Shown here one piece after another: positions 1 to 8,574 of a DNA stretch of 64,000 nucleotides. The position numbers and the translations under genes are program-made. Position 1 is the first letter of the stretch; every line of letters starts with the position of its first letter. Below the pieces are notes generated by a model. It made no database searches. It was not told the origin of the DNA and worked only from the letters and a program-made list of their open reading frames with translations. This DNA is from CAZQYC01 sp964597495. GTDB taxonomy: Bacteria > Pseudomonadota > Gammaproteobacteria > Steroidobacterales > Steroidobacteraceae. The stretch covers positions 3,242 through 67,241 of the forward strand of contig CAZQYC010000008.1 in assembly GCA_964597495.1 (NCBI GenBank), read 5' to 3'.

Positions 1-1
1 A

Positions 2-325
2 CTTAAGACGTTCGAGACCTTCGAGATCGAGACGCGCCTGGTCGGGTGGGATTCGAAGTGGGGCTTCCTGGAGCATCGATTCATTCGCGGCGGACGCGTG
101 CTTGGCGTGGTTGCCGTACGCGGCGTATTCAAAGGCCCGAACGGACCCGTCGATCCTAATGTTTTTCTAGCGGATCTTTCGCGCTCGACCGCCTCGCCCA
201 CACTACCGCGGTGGGCAAACGATTTTCACGACGGTTGCGAAGCATTGAGCGCGCAGCTTCGCGAAGAAGAGGGGCGCTCTCACCCCAACCCTCCCCCGCA
301 ACCGGGAGAGGGAGACAAAGAGTAA
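2..325 (+). CDS. Thioesterase-like protein (THEM6 type), 5'-truncated by window edge
   Basis: The reading frame is open from base 2, so the true start lies left of the window. The visible part contains FEIETRLVGWDSKWGFLEHRF followed by a GG-RVLGVVAVRGVFKGPNG stretch. This resembles the hot-dog fold thioesterase-like family around THEM6 (acyl-CoA thioesterase-like proteins), where a 'GWDxKWxxLEHRF' strand is typical. The last dozen residues (HPNPPPQPGEG) are encoded by a palindromic repeat and are not family sequence, so the natural C-terminus was probably extended or replaced by the repeat. Substrate is unknown. It converges on lgt. Confidence 0.6.
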   Translation, partial: LKTFETFEIETRLVGWDSKWGFLEHRFIRGGRVLGVVAVRGVFKGPNGPVDPNVFLADLSRSTASPTLPRWANDFHDGCEALSAQLREEEGRSHPNPPPQPGEGDKE

Positions 326-383
326 GCACCGCCTTCGCTCTTTAACCCGCTCCCGGTTGCGGGAGCGGGCTGGGTGAGAGCGG
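273..383. repeat. Inverted pair of GC-rich palindromic (REP-like) repeats between convergent genes
   Basis: A CTCACCCC-AACCCTC-CCCGCAA-CGGGAGAGGG type unit (about 273-313) is followed by the same unit in opposite orientation (about 345-383). The two arms can pair as one long hairpin, and each also has its own inner palindrome. The repeat codes for the C-terminal tails of both convergent genes. It could act as a bidirectional terminator. A related unit sits inside leuS at 55866-55966. Confidence 0.75.
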
Positions 384-1148
384 CGCTCTTAAACGGGCAT
401 GGATCAGTAACGCGATTCCCAATCCGATGAACGGCAAACTTAAATACTGTCCGACGTAGATCGATCCATCGTTTTCATAGGTTGCTTGTGCGGTCTTGAA
501 AAACTCAAGCAGGAAGCGCGCACTGAACACCAGCAAGAAATAAAGTCCGACCAACATTCCCTCTCGAGGAGCCTTTAAGCGGCGGTAAATCCAGAGCAGC
601 AGCGCAAAGATCACCGAATAAGCGAATGCTTCGTAAAGTTGAACCGGATGCCGCGGCCGAACATCGACCCGTTCGAATACGACGCCCAAGAAACTGTCCG
701 TGGGCATGCCGTAAATTTCCGAGTTAAAGAAATTTCCCACGCGAATGAAGGTGCCCGCCAGCAAAGCGGGAATCGCCAGTCGATCCAATAACCAGAGATA
801 CGCCGGTCGATCGGGTCCACGGGAATAAAGCCAAACGCCGAGCAGCACTCCGATCGCGCCGCCATGGCTCGCATACCCGCCCAACCAAACTTGCGGTATC
901 TCCCAGGGGTGCGCCAGGTAGTACTCGGGGTCGTAGACCAAACAGTGCACGAGACGCATCCCGACCACGGTTCCGATCAGTACGAACCACAGCAAGCGAT
1001 CGAGTTCCGCCACGTTTCGTCCTTCCCGGCGGTACATCCACTGCATGATCAGGAGCCCAGCAAAGACGCCGCCGGCGAAAAACAGGCCGTACCAACCAAT
1101 CGCGATCGGACCGAGCTGGAGAATGATGGGGTGAATGTTCCAGGTCAT
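342..1148 (-). CDS. lgt: Prolipoprotein diacylglyceryl transferase
   Basis: Inner-membrane enzyme that transfers a diacylglyceryl group from phosphatidylglycerol to the lipobox cysteine of prolipoproteins, the first step of lipoprotein maturation. The 268-residue product has the usual seven hydrophobic segments and the family motifs: a WLGGYASHGGAIG loop, RVGNFFNSEIYG, and RHPVQLYEA followed by a late ARFLLEFFKTAQ segment. Length is normal except that the last residues (PLSPSPLPQPGAG) come from the palindromic repeat at its 3' end. Substrates in this window include the DUF4136 lipoprotein and LptE. It stands alone, convergent with the thioesterase-like gene and divergent from a histidine kinase. 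Confidence 0.95.
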   Translation of the reverse strand: MTWNIHPIILQLGPIAIGWYGLFFAGGVFAGLLIMQWMYRREGRNVAELDRLLWFVLIGTVVGMRLVHCLVYDPEYYLAHPWEIPQVWLGGYASHGGAIGVLLGVWLYSRGPDRPAYLWLLDRLAIPALLAGTFIRVGNFFNSEIYGMPTDSFLGVVFERVDVRPRHPVQLYEAFAYSVIFALLLWIYRRLKAPREGMLVGLYFLLVFSARFLLEFFKTAQATYENDGSIYVGQYLSLPFIGLGIALLIHARLRAPLSPSPLPQPGAG

Positions 1149-1404
1149 AAGAATCGTCTTACCGAAGATGCGGGTTTAGATGATGGTAACGGAATCAATA
1201 CGTCGCATGATCTATTAGAAACAACGCCGAACTGTGTCCAATAAGTCCGTGCGGTCTTTACAATAAGTAAACCCCGCGGCAAAACGAATATTTGTCGATT
1301 TTCGTGCGGTCATTCTCGCATCCGAAAGTCGATTCGAAAGGACCTTATAAGTGGTGGGGGGGAATCGCGCGGCGATCCTCTTGCCACATCCGCAGGAGGG
1401 CAGC

Positions 1405-2733
1405 ATGCATCAGCCCAGATTGCCAGTGTCCCCTACTTTTGGGGTCACTCAATCGTCGTCGACATCGGAATCTCCATCGGGGCTGTGGCCATTAGGCTCG
1501 GTAAACCGCGTCACATGGGTAAACGGTGAAGGCGATTGCTCCCCACGTCATGGCATGCCGTCGGTATTCCCGTCGCTTGGCATGGTGGGCGCAAAACTTC
1601 GCCATCTTCCCGACCCCATCGGTTTCTTGACGAATCTCTTTGCAAACGCGCCGATTGGGCTGGCGGTCTGGAAGGCCGATGGTTTCGTGCTGCTGGCCAA
1701 TAGCGCGCTCAACAATTTATTCGGCAGCGTGCCGCCGCCCGACTACAACCTATTCACCGACACCGTCGCGGCCGAACTCGGAATCACATCCGCTATTCGA
1801 TGCGCTTTCTCCGGCGAGTCCGTAACCTTGCCGACCTTCTGGTACGACCCCCGGCAATTGCGGAGCGCGAACGTTTCGGAAGGCCGGCGCGTCGCGATAT
1901 CCGCAACGATGTTTCCGATCTTGAATTCGGCCGGCGTGGCGGAATACGTCGCCGCGGTTTATCGCGACGATACGCATATCACCCTGGCCCAGGAACAATT
2001 GAAAGCGCAGAGCGAGCAACTCGAACGGCACATCATCGGCCGGACCGCCGAGCTGGAAGAAGCGAACGAAGAATTGGAGGCATTTTCGTATTCCGTTTCG
2101 CATGATCTGCGCGCGCCGGTTCGGGCAATCGATGCGTTCGCGACGCTGCTCGCCAATGACGGCGAATCTCGCATGAGCGAAAAATCCCAGGATTACCTGC
2201 GCCGCATTCGAACCGCCAGCTTGCGCATGGGCGAATTGATCAACGATCTCCTGTCGTTCTCGCGTCTCGGCAAACAGGCATTGGAACTTAAAAACGTGTC
2301 GACGGCGCAGCTCGTCGAACAAGTCGTGCAGGAACTCAAGTCGCATCCGCGCGACCGGGAAATCGACATTCATGTCGAACCGCTGCCTGCCTGCCGCGCC
2401 GATCCGACGCTTTTGCACGAAGTGTTTTTGAACCTGCTCGACAATGCGATCAAATTCACCGGCAAGAACCCCGAAGCACGCATCGACATCGGATCGCGCG
2501 TTCAAGACGGCCAAGTCGTTTGGCATGTAACGGATAACGGAGTGGGCTTCGACATGGCGCATTACGAACGGCTGTTCGGCGTCTTCAGCCGCCTGCATTC
2601 GGTCGAAGAATTCGAAGGCACCGGCGTCGGCCTCGCCTTGGTGAACAGGATTATTAAGCGCCACGGCGGCGAAATTTGGGCCTATGCGGAACCCAACAAA
2701 GGGGCGACGTTTTACTTTACGTTGGGGGAGTGA
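1405..2733 (+). CDS. PAS-domain sensor histidine kinase, cytoplasmic
   Basis: Predicted soluble sensor kinase of 442 residues. A PAS-like domain spans about 75-190, a short coiled coil (EQLERHIIGRTAELEEANEELEAF) leads into HisKA, and the phospho-acceptor is His233 in SYSVSHDLRAPVRAI. The HATPase domain has the N box (HEVFLNLLDNAIKF), G1 (DNGVGFD) and G2 (GTGVGLALV). This kinase core is the type found in bacteriophytochrome-like kinases and is shared with the kinases at 38778 and 42398. The first 70 residues are low in recognisable structure. I start at ATG 1405 because AGGAGG lies six bases upstream; an in-frame ATG at 1351 has no such site. No response regulator is adjacent, so it is an orphan kinase or acts on regulators elsewhere. 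Confidence 0.85.
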   Translation: MHQPRLPVSPTFGVTQSSSTSESPSGLWPLGSVNRVTWVNGEGDCSPRHGMPSVFPSLGMVGAKLRHLPDPIGFLTNLFANAPIGLAVWKADGFVLLANSALNNLFGSVPPPDYNLFTDTVAAELGITSAIRCAFSGESVTLPTFWYDPRQLRSANVSEGRRVAISATMFPILNSAGVAEYVAAVYRDDTHITLAQEQLKAQSEQLERHIIGRTAELEEANEELEAFSYSVSHDLRAPVRAIDAFATLLANDGESRMSEKSQDYLRRIRTASLRMGELINDLLSFSRLGKQALELKNVSTAQLVEQVVQELKSHPRDREIDIHVEPLPACRADPTLLHEVFLNLLDNAIKFTGKNPEARIDIGSRVQDGQVVWHVTDNGVGFDMAHYERLFGVFSRLHSVEEFEGTGVGLALVNRIIKRHGGEIWAYAEPNKGATFYFTLGE

Positions 2734-2740
2734 AAAGAAA

Positions 2741-2776
2741 GCCGCTAGCTACTAGGCCCTAGCCGCTAGCCAGAAA
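2741..2776. repeat. CTAG heptad repeat
   Basis: Three to four tandem units of the form CTAGCNN (GCCGCTAGCTACTAG and following) lie just after the kinase stop codon and end in the AGCCAGAA motif shared with other copies in this window. Confidence 0.75.
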
Positions 2777-2844
2777 GCAGCCGGTTGGCCAGTCGGCCCC
2801 TCTCTCCTGTACATTGTCGGCCCCCACACTACCGATGATTCGCA

Positions 2845-3567
2845 ATGGGCCGTATTTTTGAAGTTAGAAAGCATGCGATGTTCGCGCGCTGGAACCGGAT
2901 GTCCAAGCAGTTCGCCCGCATTGCGAAGGAAATCAATATCGCCGTGAAAGCCGGCGGAACCGATCCGCATTCCAATTCGGCCCTCCGCCGAATCATGCAG
3001 AACGCACGTTCGTTCAACATGCCCAAGGACAAGGTCGAAGCGGCTATCAAGCGCGCTTCGGGTAAAGACGCCACCAACTACGACGAAGTCATTTACGAAG
3101 GTTATGCGCCGCACGGCGTGGCCGTTTTAGTCGAAGCGGCCACCGACAACGTCACGCGCACGGCCGGCAGCATTCGGAGCATCTTCGCCCACAACGCCGG
3201 AAACTTAGCCAGCACCGGCAGCGTGAGCTTCATGTTCAAGCGCATGGGCGTGTTCCGCTTGAAGCCCGAAGGCGTCGACCAGGACGATCTGGAGCTCTAT
3301 TTGATCGACCATGGATTGGAAGAGATGGGGGAAAGCACCGGCGAAAAAGGCGAACCGCAACTCGTGATTCGCTGTGCATTCGCCGACTTCGGCCAAGTCC
3401 AAAAGGCGCTGGAGGATCGGCAGATCATTCCGCTCTCCGCGGAGCACGAATACATTTGCACGACCCCCATCGAACTTCCCGAACCTCAAGCGAAAGAAGC
3501 ATTGGAGCTCATCGATCTGCTCGAACAGGACGAGGACGTGCAAAAGGTGTATCACACCCTCGCCTGA
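2845..3567 (+). CDS. YebC/PmpR/TACO1-family protein, YeeN-like subtype
   Basis: 240-residue member of the YebC family, three-domain proteins first described as DNA-binding regulators. Homologues are now linked to translation, including relief of stalling at proline-rich stretches. The N-terminus MGRIFEVRKHAMFARWNRMSK differs from the classical 'AGHSKWxNIxHRK' start of YebC and matches the YeeN-like paralogues ('MGRAFEYRK...RWxKMSK'). The GGTDPHSNSALRRIMQNARSFNMPKD segment and the GYAPHGVAVLVEAATDN segment are family hallmarks. The usual ruvC neighbours of true yebC are absent, which supports the paralogue assignment. It is followed 18 bases later by an AEC transporter gene. Confidence 0.88.
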   Translation: MGRIFEVRKHAMFARWNRMSKQFARIAKEINIAVKAGGTDPHSNSALRRIMQNARSFNMPKDKVEAAIKRASGKDATNYDEVIYEGYAPHGVAVLVEAATDNVTRTAGSIRSIFAHNAGNLASTGSVSFMFKRMGVFRLKPEGVDQDDLELYLIDHGLEEMGESTGEKGEPQLVIRCAFADFGQVQKALEDRQIIPLSAEHEYICTTPIELPEPQAKEALELIDLLEQDEDVQKVYHTLA

Positions 3568-3585
3568 CACTGAGTCGGCCCGGCG

Positions 3586-4488
3586 ATGCTCGCGTTCTCA
3601 CTCCTCATCGTTTGCCTCGTAGTAGGCATCGCGGTCGCTCGGTTCGCTCAGCCGCCGCCGACCCTGGCTGCCGGACTCAACTGGTGGGTCGTCAATATCG
3701 CCTTGCCGGCCCTAGTCCTTCACTTGGTGCCGACGCTGAAATTCAACCAGGACACCTGGTTTCTCGTCGTTTCGATGTGGCTGGTGTTTGCCGCCAGTTG
3801 GGGATTCTTCGCCGTCGTCGGACGAACGCTTGGATGGACTCGAGGCCGAATCGGCGCGCTCGTGTTGGTTTGCGGGCTCGGCAATACCGCCTTCATCGGC
3901 TATCCAATGATCGAGGCGTTGCGTGGCCGGGAAGGATTGGCTCTCGCCGTCGTCGCCGATCAAGTGGGCTGCTTCGTGATGCTCGCCATCGGCGGCGCGC
4001 TCGTCTCCGCAGTCTATTCGCACTCAAATTCACGCATGAGCGCACGCGTCGTTGCAAAGCGCATCGCGTTGTTCCCGCCGTTCGTCGCGTTGCTCGTCGG
4101 CCTGATTGCGGGAACGCAGGGCGGATGGCCTCCCGCTGCCGATGCCATCTTGCATCGCATTGGCGACACCCTAGTTCCGCTTGCTTTGTTTTCGGTGGGT
4201 CTGCAAGTTCGTGTACAACCCGCACGTGATCAACTGGGCGCCGCCCTGCTGGGCCTAACTTATAAACTCATCCTGGCGCCCATGATCGTTTTCGCACTTG
4301 GCCAGGCATTCGGTGTCAGCGGTCTCACGCTCGCGATAAGCGTACTCCAAGCCGCGATGGCGCCCATGATTTCGGCCGCGATTCTTGCCGAACAAAACGA
4401 CCTCGACCCGCAAGCCGCGAATCTGCTCCTCGTTCTGGGAATTGTTATTTCCTTCGCGACGGTGCCTTTGATCAATTCGCTTCTGTGA
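3586..4488 (+). CDS. AEC-family (auxin efflux carrier-like) transporter
   Basis: 300-residue integral membrane protein with about ten hydrophobic segments, in the bile/arsenite/riboflavin transporter superfamily. The asparagine-bearing NWWVVNIALPALVLH segment near residue 32, the GNTAFIGYPM motif near 105 and the C-terminal NLLLVLGIVISFATVPL helix are typical of AEC permeases. Bacterial relatives export or import small organic anions such as malate or malonate; the substrate here cannot be told. It starts 18 bases after the YebC-like gene and is probably co-transcribed with it. It converges on the receiver/HD-GYP gene. Confidence 0.85.
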   Translation: MLAFSLLIVCLVVGIAVARFAQPPPTLAAGLNWWVVNIALPALVLHLVPTLKFNQDTWFLVVSMWLVFAASWGFFAVVGRTLGWTRGRIGALVLVCGLGNTAFIGYPMIEALRGREGLALAVVADQVGCFVMLAIGGALVSAVYSHSNSRMSARVVAKRIALFPPFVALLVGLIAGTQGGWPPAADAILHRIGDTLVPLALFSVGLQVRVQPARDQLGAALLGLTYKLILAPMIVFALGQAFGVSGLTLAISVLQAAMAPMISAAILAEQNDLDPQAANLLLVLGIVISFATVPLINSLL

Positions 4489-4512
4489 GGCATCGCGCCT
4501 CGATCCTTGTCC

Positions 4513-5727
4513 TTACGCCACATTGCTCGCCGCTTCGCCGCCGTGGCCGCCGACCATCACTCGAACATTCTCGTTCAGCATCGCGGCGCTGAAGTTGCGC
4601 ATCCGGATGCAGAAGCTCTCGGTCACTTCGAAGCCGCGCGGAACCAATAGGACGCCAAACTCGCTGCGCAATTCATCCAGGATTGTCATGCCAGGATGCA
4701 CGCTGCGGAGCGGCACTTGCTGCACTTCGCCGTCGCCCACTTTAGCGCCGACGCGCTCGGCCAGTTTCGTGACGAGCGCCGTGTCATGTTTGTCGTGTCG
4801 TTTTTGCAGCGAACTGATCGCCACATCGGGAGGGACGAGCTGCGCAATCAACGTATCGTAGTCAAGAACGAGAGAAAGAATCTTAGTGCCCATCGCAATG
4901 ACATCTTGCCGCTGCTGCATATCGGCAGGATTGTCGGTCGATTGCAGTATTTGCAAAACGCCTTCCAAGCGCGGAATGCGCGCCAATAAGCGTTCGGCCA
5001 CCTTGGGTACGCCGCCGGCGAGCACCTGCTCTTCCGGCGTTAACTTCTGTCCGTAGTACATTTTTTCCACGGTCTCGACCGGAAGCGACATGTAGCCGAG
5101 TTGCGAAAACATCGCGGCCGCTTCCAATTGCCAGAAGCTCTTGAAACCAAGATCGCCGGCCAATTCCATCGCGAGTCGCTTGACGCGGTTCGCACGGCCG
5201 AACGCCACCGGATTCGTAATGGCCAGCACATCGACTAGCGCGCGAATCGAACCCACCAGCGTCTCTTGCAGCAACACCTTTTCTGCCGTCACGAGCAAAT
5301 GGTGCTTAACCCCTGCCTCCAGCGCCGCCTTGAGCTGCGCAGGGGGACACGGCTTGGTGAGGAAGCGGAATATTTGCCCTTCGTTCACTGCGGCGACGGC
5401 GGCGTCGCGGCCCGCCTCGCCGGTCAGCAAAATGCGAGTCGTGTCGGGATAAATTTGCATTATCGTGTTCAAAAGCGCGGCGCCGTTCATGACCGGCATC
5501 CGCATGTCGGAGCAAATGACCGCGTAAGGCCCCGACTTTTTCATCATGGTAAGCGCTATCTCGCCGCTCGACGCGGTATGCACGTCGAAATCGCGCCTGA
5601 GCGTGAGCAATAGCGAATCAAGTACGCGCGGCTCGTCGTCGACGCACAGAATGCGAGGTAGTTTCTTCTGTGCCGCGGACGCAACTTGCGCGGCTTGCCC
5701 GGTCGGCGCTGAGATCGGCGTAGTCAC
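4513..5727 (-). CDS. Response regulator with degenerate HD-GYP-type output domain
   Basis: 404-residue protein with a CheY-like receiver at about 25-140 (acidic pair DDE near 30, phospho-acceptor Asp74 in CSDMRMP, conserved Lys in FLTKP). The second half aligns by eye with HD-GYP response regulators (RpfG family): the FGRANRVKRLAMELA helix, EAAAMFSQLGYMSLP, and YYGQKLTPEEQ. The catalytic His-Asp pair expected at 'LHDIGK' reads FSQLGY and no GYP motif is visible, so cyclic-di-GMP hydrolysis is unlikely. The GTG at 5727 is chosen as start: GGGAG lies upstream and the preceding gene stops one base before. An in-frame ATG at 5805 would bury the N-terminus inside the HDOD gene. Last gene of a three-gene signalling operon. 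Confidence 0.85.
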   Translation of the reverse strand: MTTPISAPTGQAAQVASAAQKKLPRILCVDDEPRVLDSLLLTLRRDFDVHTASSGEIALTMMKKSGPYAVICSDMRMPVMNGAALLNTIMQIYPDTTRILLTGEAGRDAAVAAVNEGQIFRFLTKPCPPAQLKAALEAGVKHHLLVTAEKVLLQETLVGSIRALVDVLAITNPVAFGRANRVKRLAMELAGDLGFKSFWQLEAAAMFSQLGYMSLPVETVEKMYYGQKLTPEEQVLAGGVPKVAERLLARIPRLEGVLQILQSTDNPADMQQRQDVIAMGTKILSLVLDYDTLIAQLVPPDVAISSLQKRHDKHDTALVTKLAERVGAKVGDGEVQQVPLRSVHPGMTILDELRSEFGVLLVPRGFEVTESFCIRMRNFSAAMLNENVRVMVGGHGGEAASNVA

Positions 5728-5728
5728 T

Positions 5729-6949
5729 TTATGCTCCCGCGGCGTCACCCGCCGCCTTGATGGCCTGCACGCATTCCTGAGCCTTCGCCCAGGTAAAAGG
5801 CGCATGAACGGTCTGCAGATACTCGTCGCTCAGGGTTACGGTCACGGTATCGGTATCGGTTGCTTTTAAAGAAGGGTCTTCACACGTCAGCATCGTTGCA
5901 ATGGACAAAAGACTCAGCAGGTCGAAATCGGAATGAGACACCGTACTCGGCTCGTGATGATGAGCCACGGCTTCGACGATCGAATAGGGAAATCCCCACA
6001 ACGCAAGCAGATAAGCACCCACCTCGGCATGCGTGGACCCGATCACCGAACGCTCCGCTTCATAAAGCGGAATTTTCTTTTCCGCCGACAGCTTTCGAGC
6101 GCGCACTACGTCCGCCTGGCACTCGGCCACCAATACGAGATAGCCGATGTCGCATAACAAACCCGCAACCAACGCGTCGTCCGCAAGGGACGTTCCCGCC
6201 GCCAACGCGCGTGCAACGCCCGCCGTCAGCAGGGCTTGGGCCTGCATGCTTTCCGCATCGAACCCCGCCGCGGCTGCCCCACCCTTCTTCCACTGCGAGA
6301 ACACTTCGACGGAGAGCACCAAATTACGCACCGTGGAGAACCCGAGATAGCCGACCGCTTGGTCTATTTTTGTAATGCGCTTCGCCAAACGAAAGAAAGC
6401 GGAGTTCACTACTTGCAGGACCTTGGCGGAAACGGCCACGTCCGCCGACACGATTTTTGCAATGTCGGTAATCGATACGTTCGGCTGCGTGAGCGCGACA
6501 CGCAGTTTTTCATACGTCTTCGGCAATGACGGAAGTTTCTTCACGCGCCCGACTACGCCGCGCAACGCCGGCTTCTTCAGCAGGTCGTGAACACGCATGC
6601 AACGTTCGATGGTGTTGCCGAATTGCTCGGTGGCGCAGGGCTTGCTTAAGTATTGATGCGCGATCGGGACGAGGCGCATGGTCTGCTCCATTTGCGAATA
6701 GCCCGACAACACGATGCGCACCGTTTGCGGCCAGCGCTCGCTCACGACTGTGAGCAATTGCGCACCGTCCATTTGCGGCATGCGCATGTCGCTGCAAATT
6801 AAATCGTACGGTTCCTTTTCCATCGCGGCGATCGCCGCGGCGCCGGATTCGACGAAGTCCATCTGCCACTCGCTACGGCGCTTGTGCAGCATGGTCCGGA
6901 TGCCGCCAAGAATCGCCGCCTCGTCATCCACAAATAGAATGCGCTTCAT
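5729..6949 (-). CDS. Response regulator with HDOD output domain
   Basis: 406 residues: a receiver domain (1-125, phospho-acceptor Asp54 in CSDMRMPQMDG, Lys in YLSKPC) followed by an HDOD domain (about 135-340). The latter shows LPSLPKTYEKL, IVSADVAVSAKVLQVVNSAFF and IDQAVGYLGFSTVRNLVLS. HDOD proteins lack a full set of HD catalytic residues and act as signalling scaffolds in motility, biofilm and cell-cycle control. The ATG overlaps the stop of the upstream kinase by four bases and it is followed by the degenerate HD-GYP regulator after one base. Kinase and both regulators therefore very likely form one pathway. The receiver sequences of the two regulators are alike (ICSDMRMP), so both may be phosphorylated by the same kinase. 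Confidence 0.9.
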   Translation of the reverse strand: MKRILFVDDEAAILGGIRTMLHKRRSEWQMDFVESGAAAIAAMEKEPYDLICSDMRMPQMDGAQLLTVVSERWPQTVRIVLSGYSQMEQTMRLVPIAHQYLSKPCATEQFGNTIERCMRVHDLLKKPALRGVVGRVKKLPSLPKTYEKLRVALTQPNVSITDIAKIVSADVAVSAKVLQVVNSAFFRLAKRITKIDQAVGYLGFSTVRNLVLSVEVFSQWKKGGAAAAGFDAESMQAQALLTAGVARALAAGTSLADDALVAGLLCDIGYLVLVAECQADVVRARKLSAEKKIPLYEAERSVIGSTHAEVGAYLLALWGFPYSIVEAVAHHHEPSTVSHSDFDLLSLLSIATMLTCEDPSLKATDTDTVTVTLSDEYLQTVHAPFTWAKAQECVQAIKAAGDAAGA

Positions 6950-8355
6950 TTCGTCTCCGTGCGGGGCCGACCTGCCACCGGTAATTGCAAGATAAATCGC
7001 GTGCCTACGCCCACCGTGCTCTCGACTTGAACGGAACCTCGATGCTTGTCCACGATGATCGAACGCGTGATCGCAAGCCCCTGTCCCGTGCCGCGACCGA
7101 CTTCCTTGGTCGTAAAGAACGGGTCGAAAATCTTGTCGAGATTTTCCTTCGGGATTCCGCAGCCGTTGTCGGCGAACGCGATTTCCACGAGGTCGCCCTT
7201 GTGCTCCGTGGTCACCGTTATTTTCCCGGTGCCCACTTCCTTACCGCCGTCGGCAATGGCGTGCGACGCATTGATCAAGAGATTGAGGAATACTTGATTG
7301 AGTTCGCCGATGTTGCACATCACCGGCGGGAGTATGGCGAACCGCGTTTCGATGTCCGCCGAATACTTGTATTCGTTCTTGGCGACGATCAGCGTCGAAT
7401 CGAGCGCATGATTGATATCGGCGGTGCTCTGCTCTTCCACGTCCGGGTGCGAGAACTCCTTCATTGCCCGCACGATCTTGGCCACTCGATCGACGCCGTC
7501 CAGTGTACGCTCGAAGGCCTTCGGCATTTCGGCGGCGATGAACTCCATGTCCGCGATTCGCTCTGCTTCCGCCAGCCGGTGCTGGACATCGACCGCCGTC
7601 GTGCCGTTGGCGATGTCGTTCAAACCGCGGCGATAGGACTCCAGAAGCTGGTTGATATCCTCGCAAGCCGTCTGCAAAAAATGCACGCTGTCGCCCACGT
7701 ATTGAATGGGCGTATTGATCTCGTGGGCTACACCCGCCGCTAAGCGCCCTACGGCCTCCAATTTCTGCGCTAACCGCAATTCGTTCTCGATGTGCTCGCG
7801 ATTGTGCCGCTCGGTGATGAGCGCATCCTGAAGTTCCTGCCGTTTGCGGTCGGCTTCCAGGCGAGCGGTAATGTCCGCGCCGACCACAACGTAGTGGGTC
7901 AGTTTGCCGGCCGCATCGAACATAGGGCCCAGGAATAAGCCGGCCCAAAACTGAGTTCCATCCTTGCGACGACAGCGTAGTTCGGTCCGATGCTCGCGGC
8001 CGGCGCGCATCGCGTCGCGCACCGCCATGAGTTTGTCGAAATCCGCCGCGCGTATGTTGAAGATCTCCGCCGGGGCACCGATCAATTCGGACTGCGTGTA
8101 TCCAGTCTGTTTCTCGATCGAATAATTCGCAAAAACGATCGGACGACGGCGTTTCTGTACGTCGATGATCAAAAAAACGCTGGTCGCCGTGTTAAGTGCG
8201 CGATCGCGCAAATCAAGCTCGGCTTGCAGTCGAAGGTTTTCGGCGGCCAGCAAATCGACCTGCGCCCGCCAGTCGGCTGCGCTTGGAGCGCCGACACTCG
8301 GCGCCGTGCCAACAGCCTTACTGGAATCAGGAATGGAGTTCGACCCTGGATGCAT
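6946..8355 (-). CDS. PAS-domain sensor histidine kinase
   Basis: 469-residue cytoplasmic kinase. A leading coiled coil (30-55) is followed by a LOV/PAS-like domain (55-170) with a PAC segment (GADITARLEADRK), then a HisKA domain with phospho-acceptor His211 in GVAHEINTPIQYV. The NtrB-like 'HEINTP' box and the long insert before the HATPase domain are seen in kinases paired with HDOD and HD-GYP regulators. The ATPase motifs are NQVFLNLLINASHAI, DNGCGIP and GTGQGLAI. The PAS domain lacks the GRNCRFLQ cysteine motif of LOV photoreceptors, so light sensing is not supported. First gene of the operon with the two regulators downstream. Its promoter should lie in the 219 bases before the start. Confidence 0.9.
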   Translation of the reverse strand: MHPGSNSIPDSSKAVGTAPSVGAPSAADWRAQVDLLAAENLRLQAELDLRDRALNTATSVFLIIDVQKRRRPIVFANYSIEKQTGYTQSELIGAPAEIFNIRAADFDKLMAVRDAMRAGREHRTELRCRRKDGTQFWAGLFLGPMFDAAGKLTHYVVVGADITARLEADRKRQELQDALITERHNREHIENELRLAQKLEAVGRLAAGVAHEINTPIQYVGDSVHFLQTACEDINQLLESYRRGLNDIANGTTAVDVQHRLAEAERIADMEFIAAEMPKAFERTLDGVDRVAKIVRAMKEFSHPDVEEQSTADINHALDSTLIVAKNEYKYSADIETRFAILPPVMCNIGELNQVFLNLLINASHAIADGGKEVGTGKITVTTEHKGDLVEIAFADNGCGIPKENLDKIFDPFFTTKEVGRGTGQGLAITRSIIVDKHRGSVQVESTVGVGTRFILQLPVAGRPRTETK

Positions 8356-8444
8356 GCAACCTCCGCACCGACGGAACGCGGACTGCCCGCATTGAAATGA
8401 CCGTCGTTCAGATACGCGCGCGCGAAGCGCAGAGAGTTATCCGT

Positions 8445-8465
8445 GTGCCGACATTTGATCGGCAC
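8445..8465. promoter_or_regulatory. Short perfect inverted repeat upstream of the kinase operon
   Basis: The arms GTGCCGA and TCGGCAC are separated by seven bases, about 90 bases upstream of the minus-strand kinase start. It could be an operator or a small hairpin of the convergent-promoter region. The sequence alone does not decide. Confidence 0.3.
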
Positions 8466-8574
8466 CGTTCAGGGATTCTAAAGATCGTGACGGCGGAAAA
8501 CGGACCGAGAGGCAGAGGCCGTCGCCAAGAGAAGGCTACGGCTTTGCCTGATCGCCTTGGCGCGGCTTCGTCGA

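Noticed and set aside
1750..2664. Antisense open frame (304 codons) opposite the first histidine kinase
   Set aside because: The plus-strand kinase has all its motifs; the antisense product has no recognisable fold and its start lacks a ribosome binding site.
6946..8355. PAS domain considered as a LOV photoreceptor
   Set aside because: The photoactive GRNCRFLQ cysteine motif is absent; the equivalent region reads IGAPAEIFNIRAAD.
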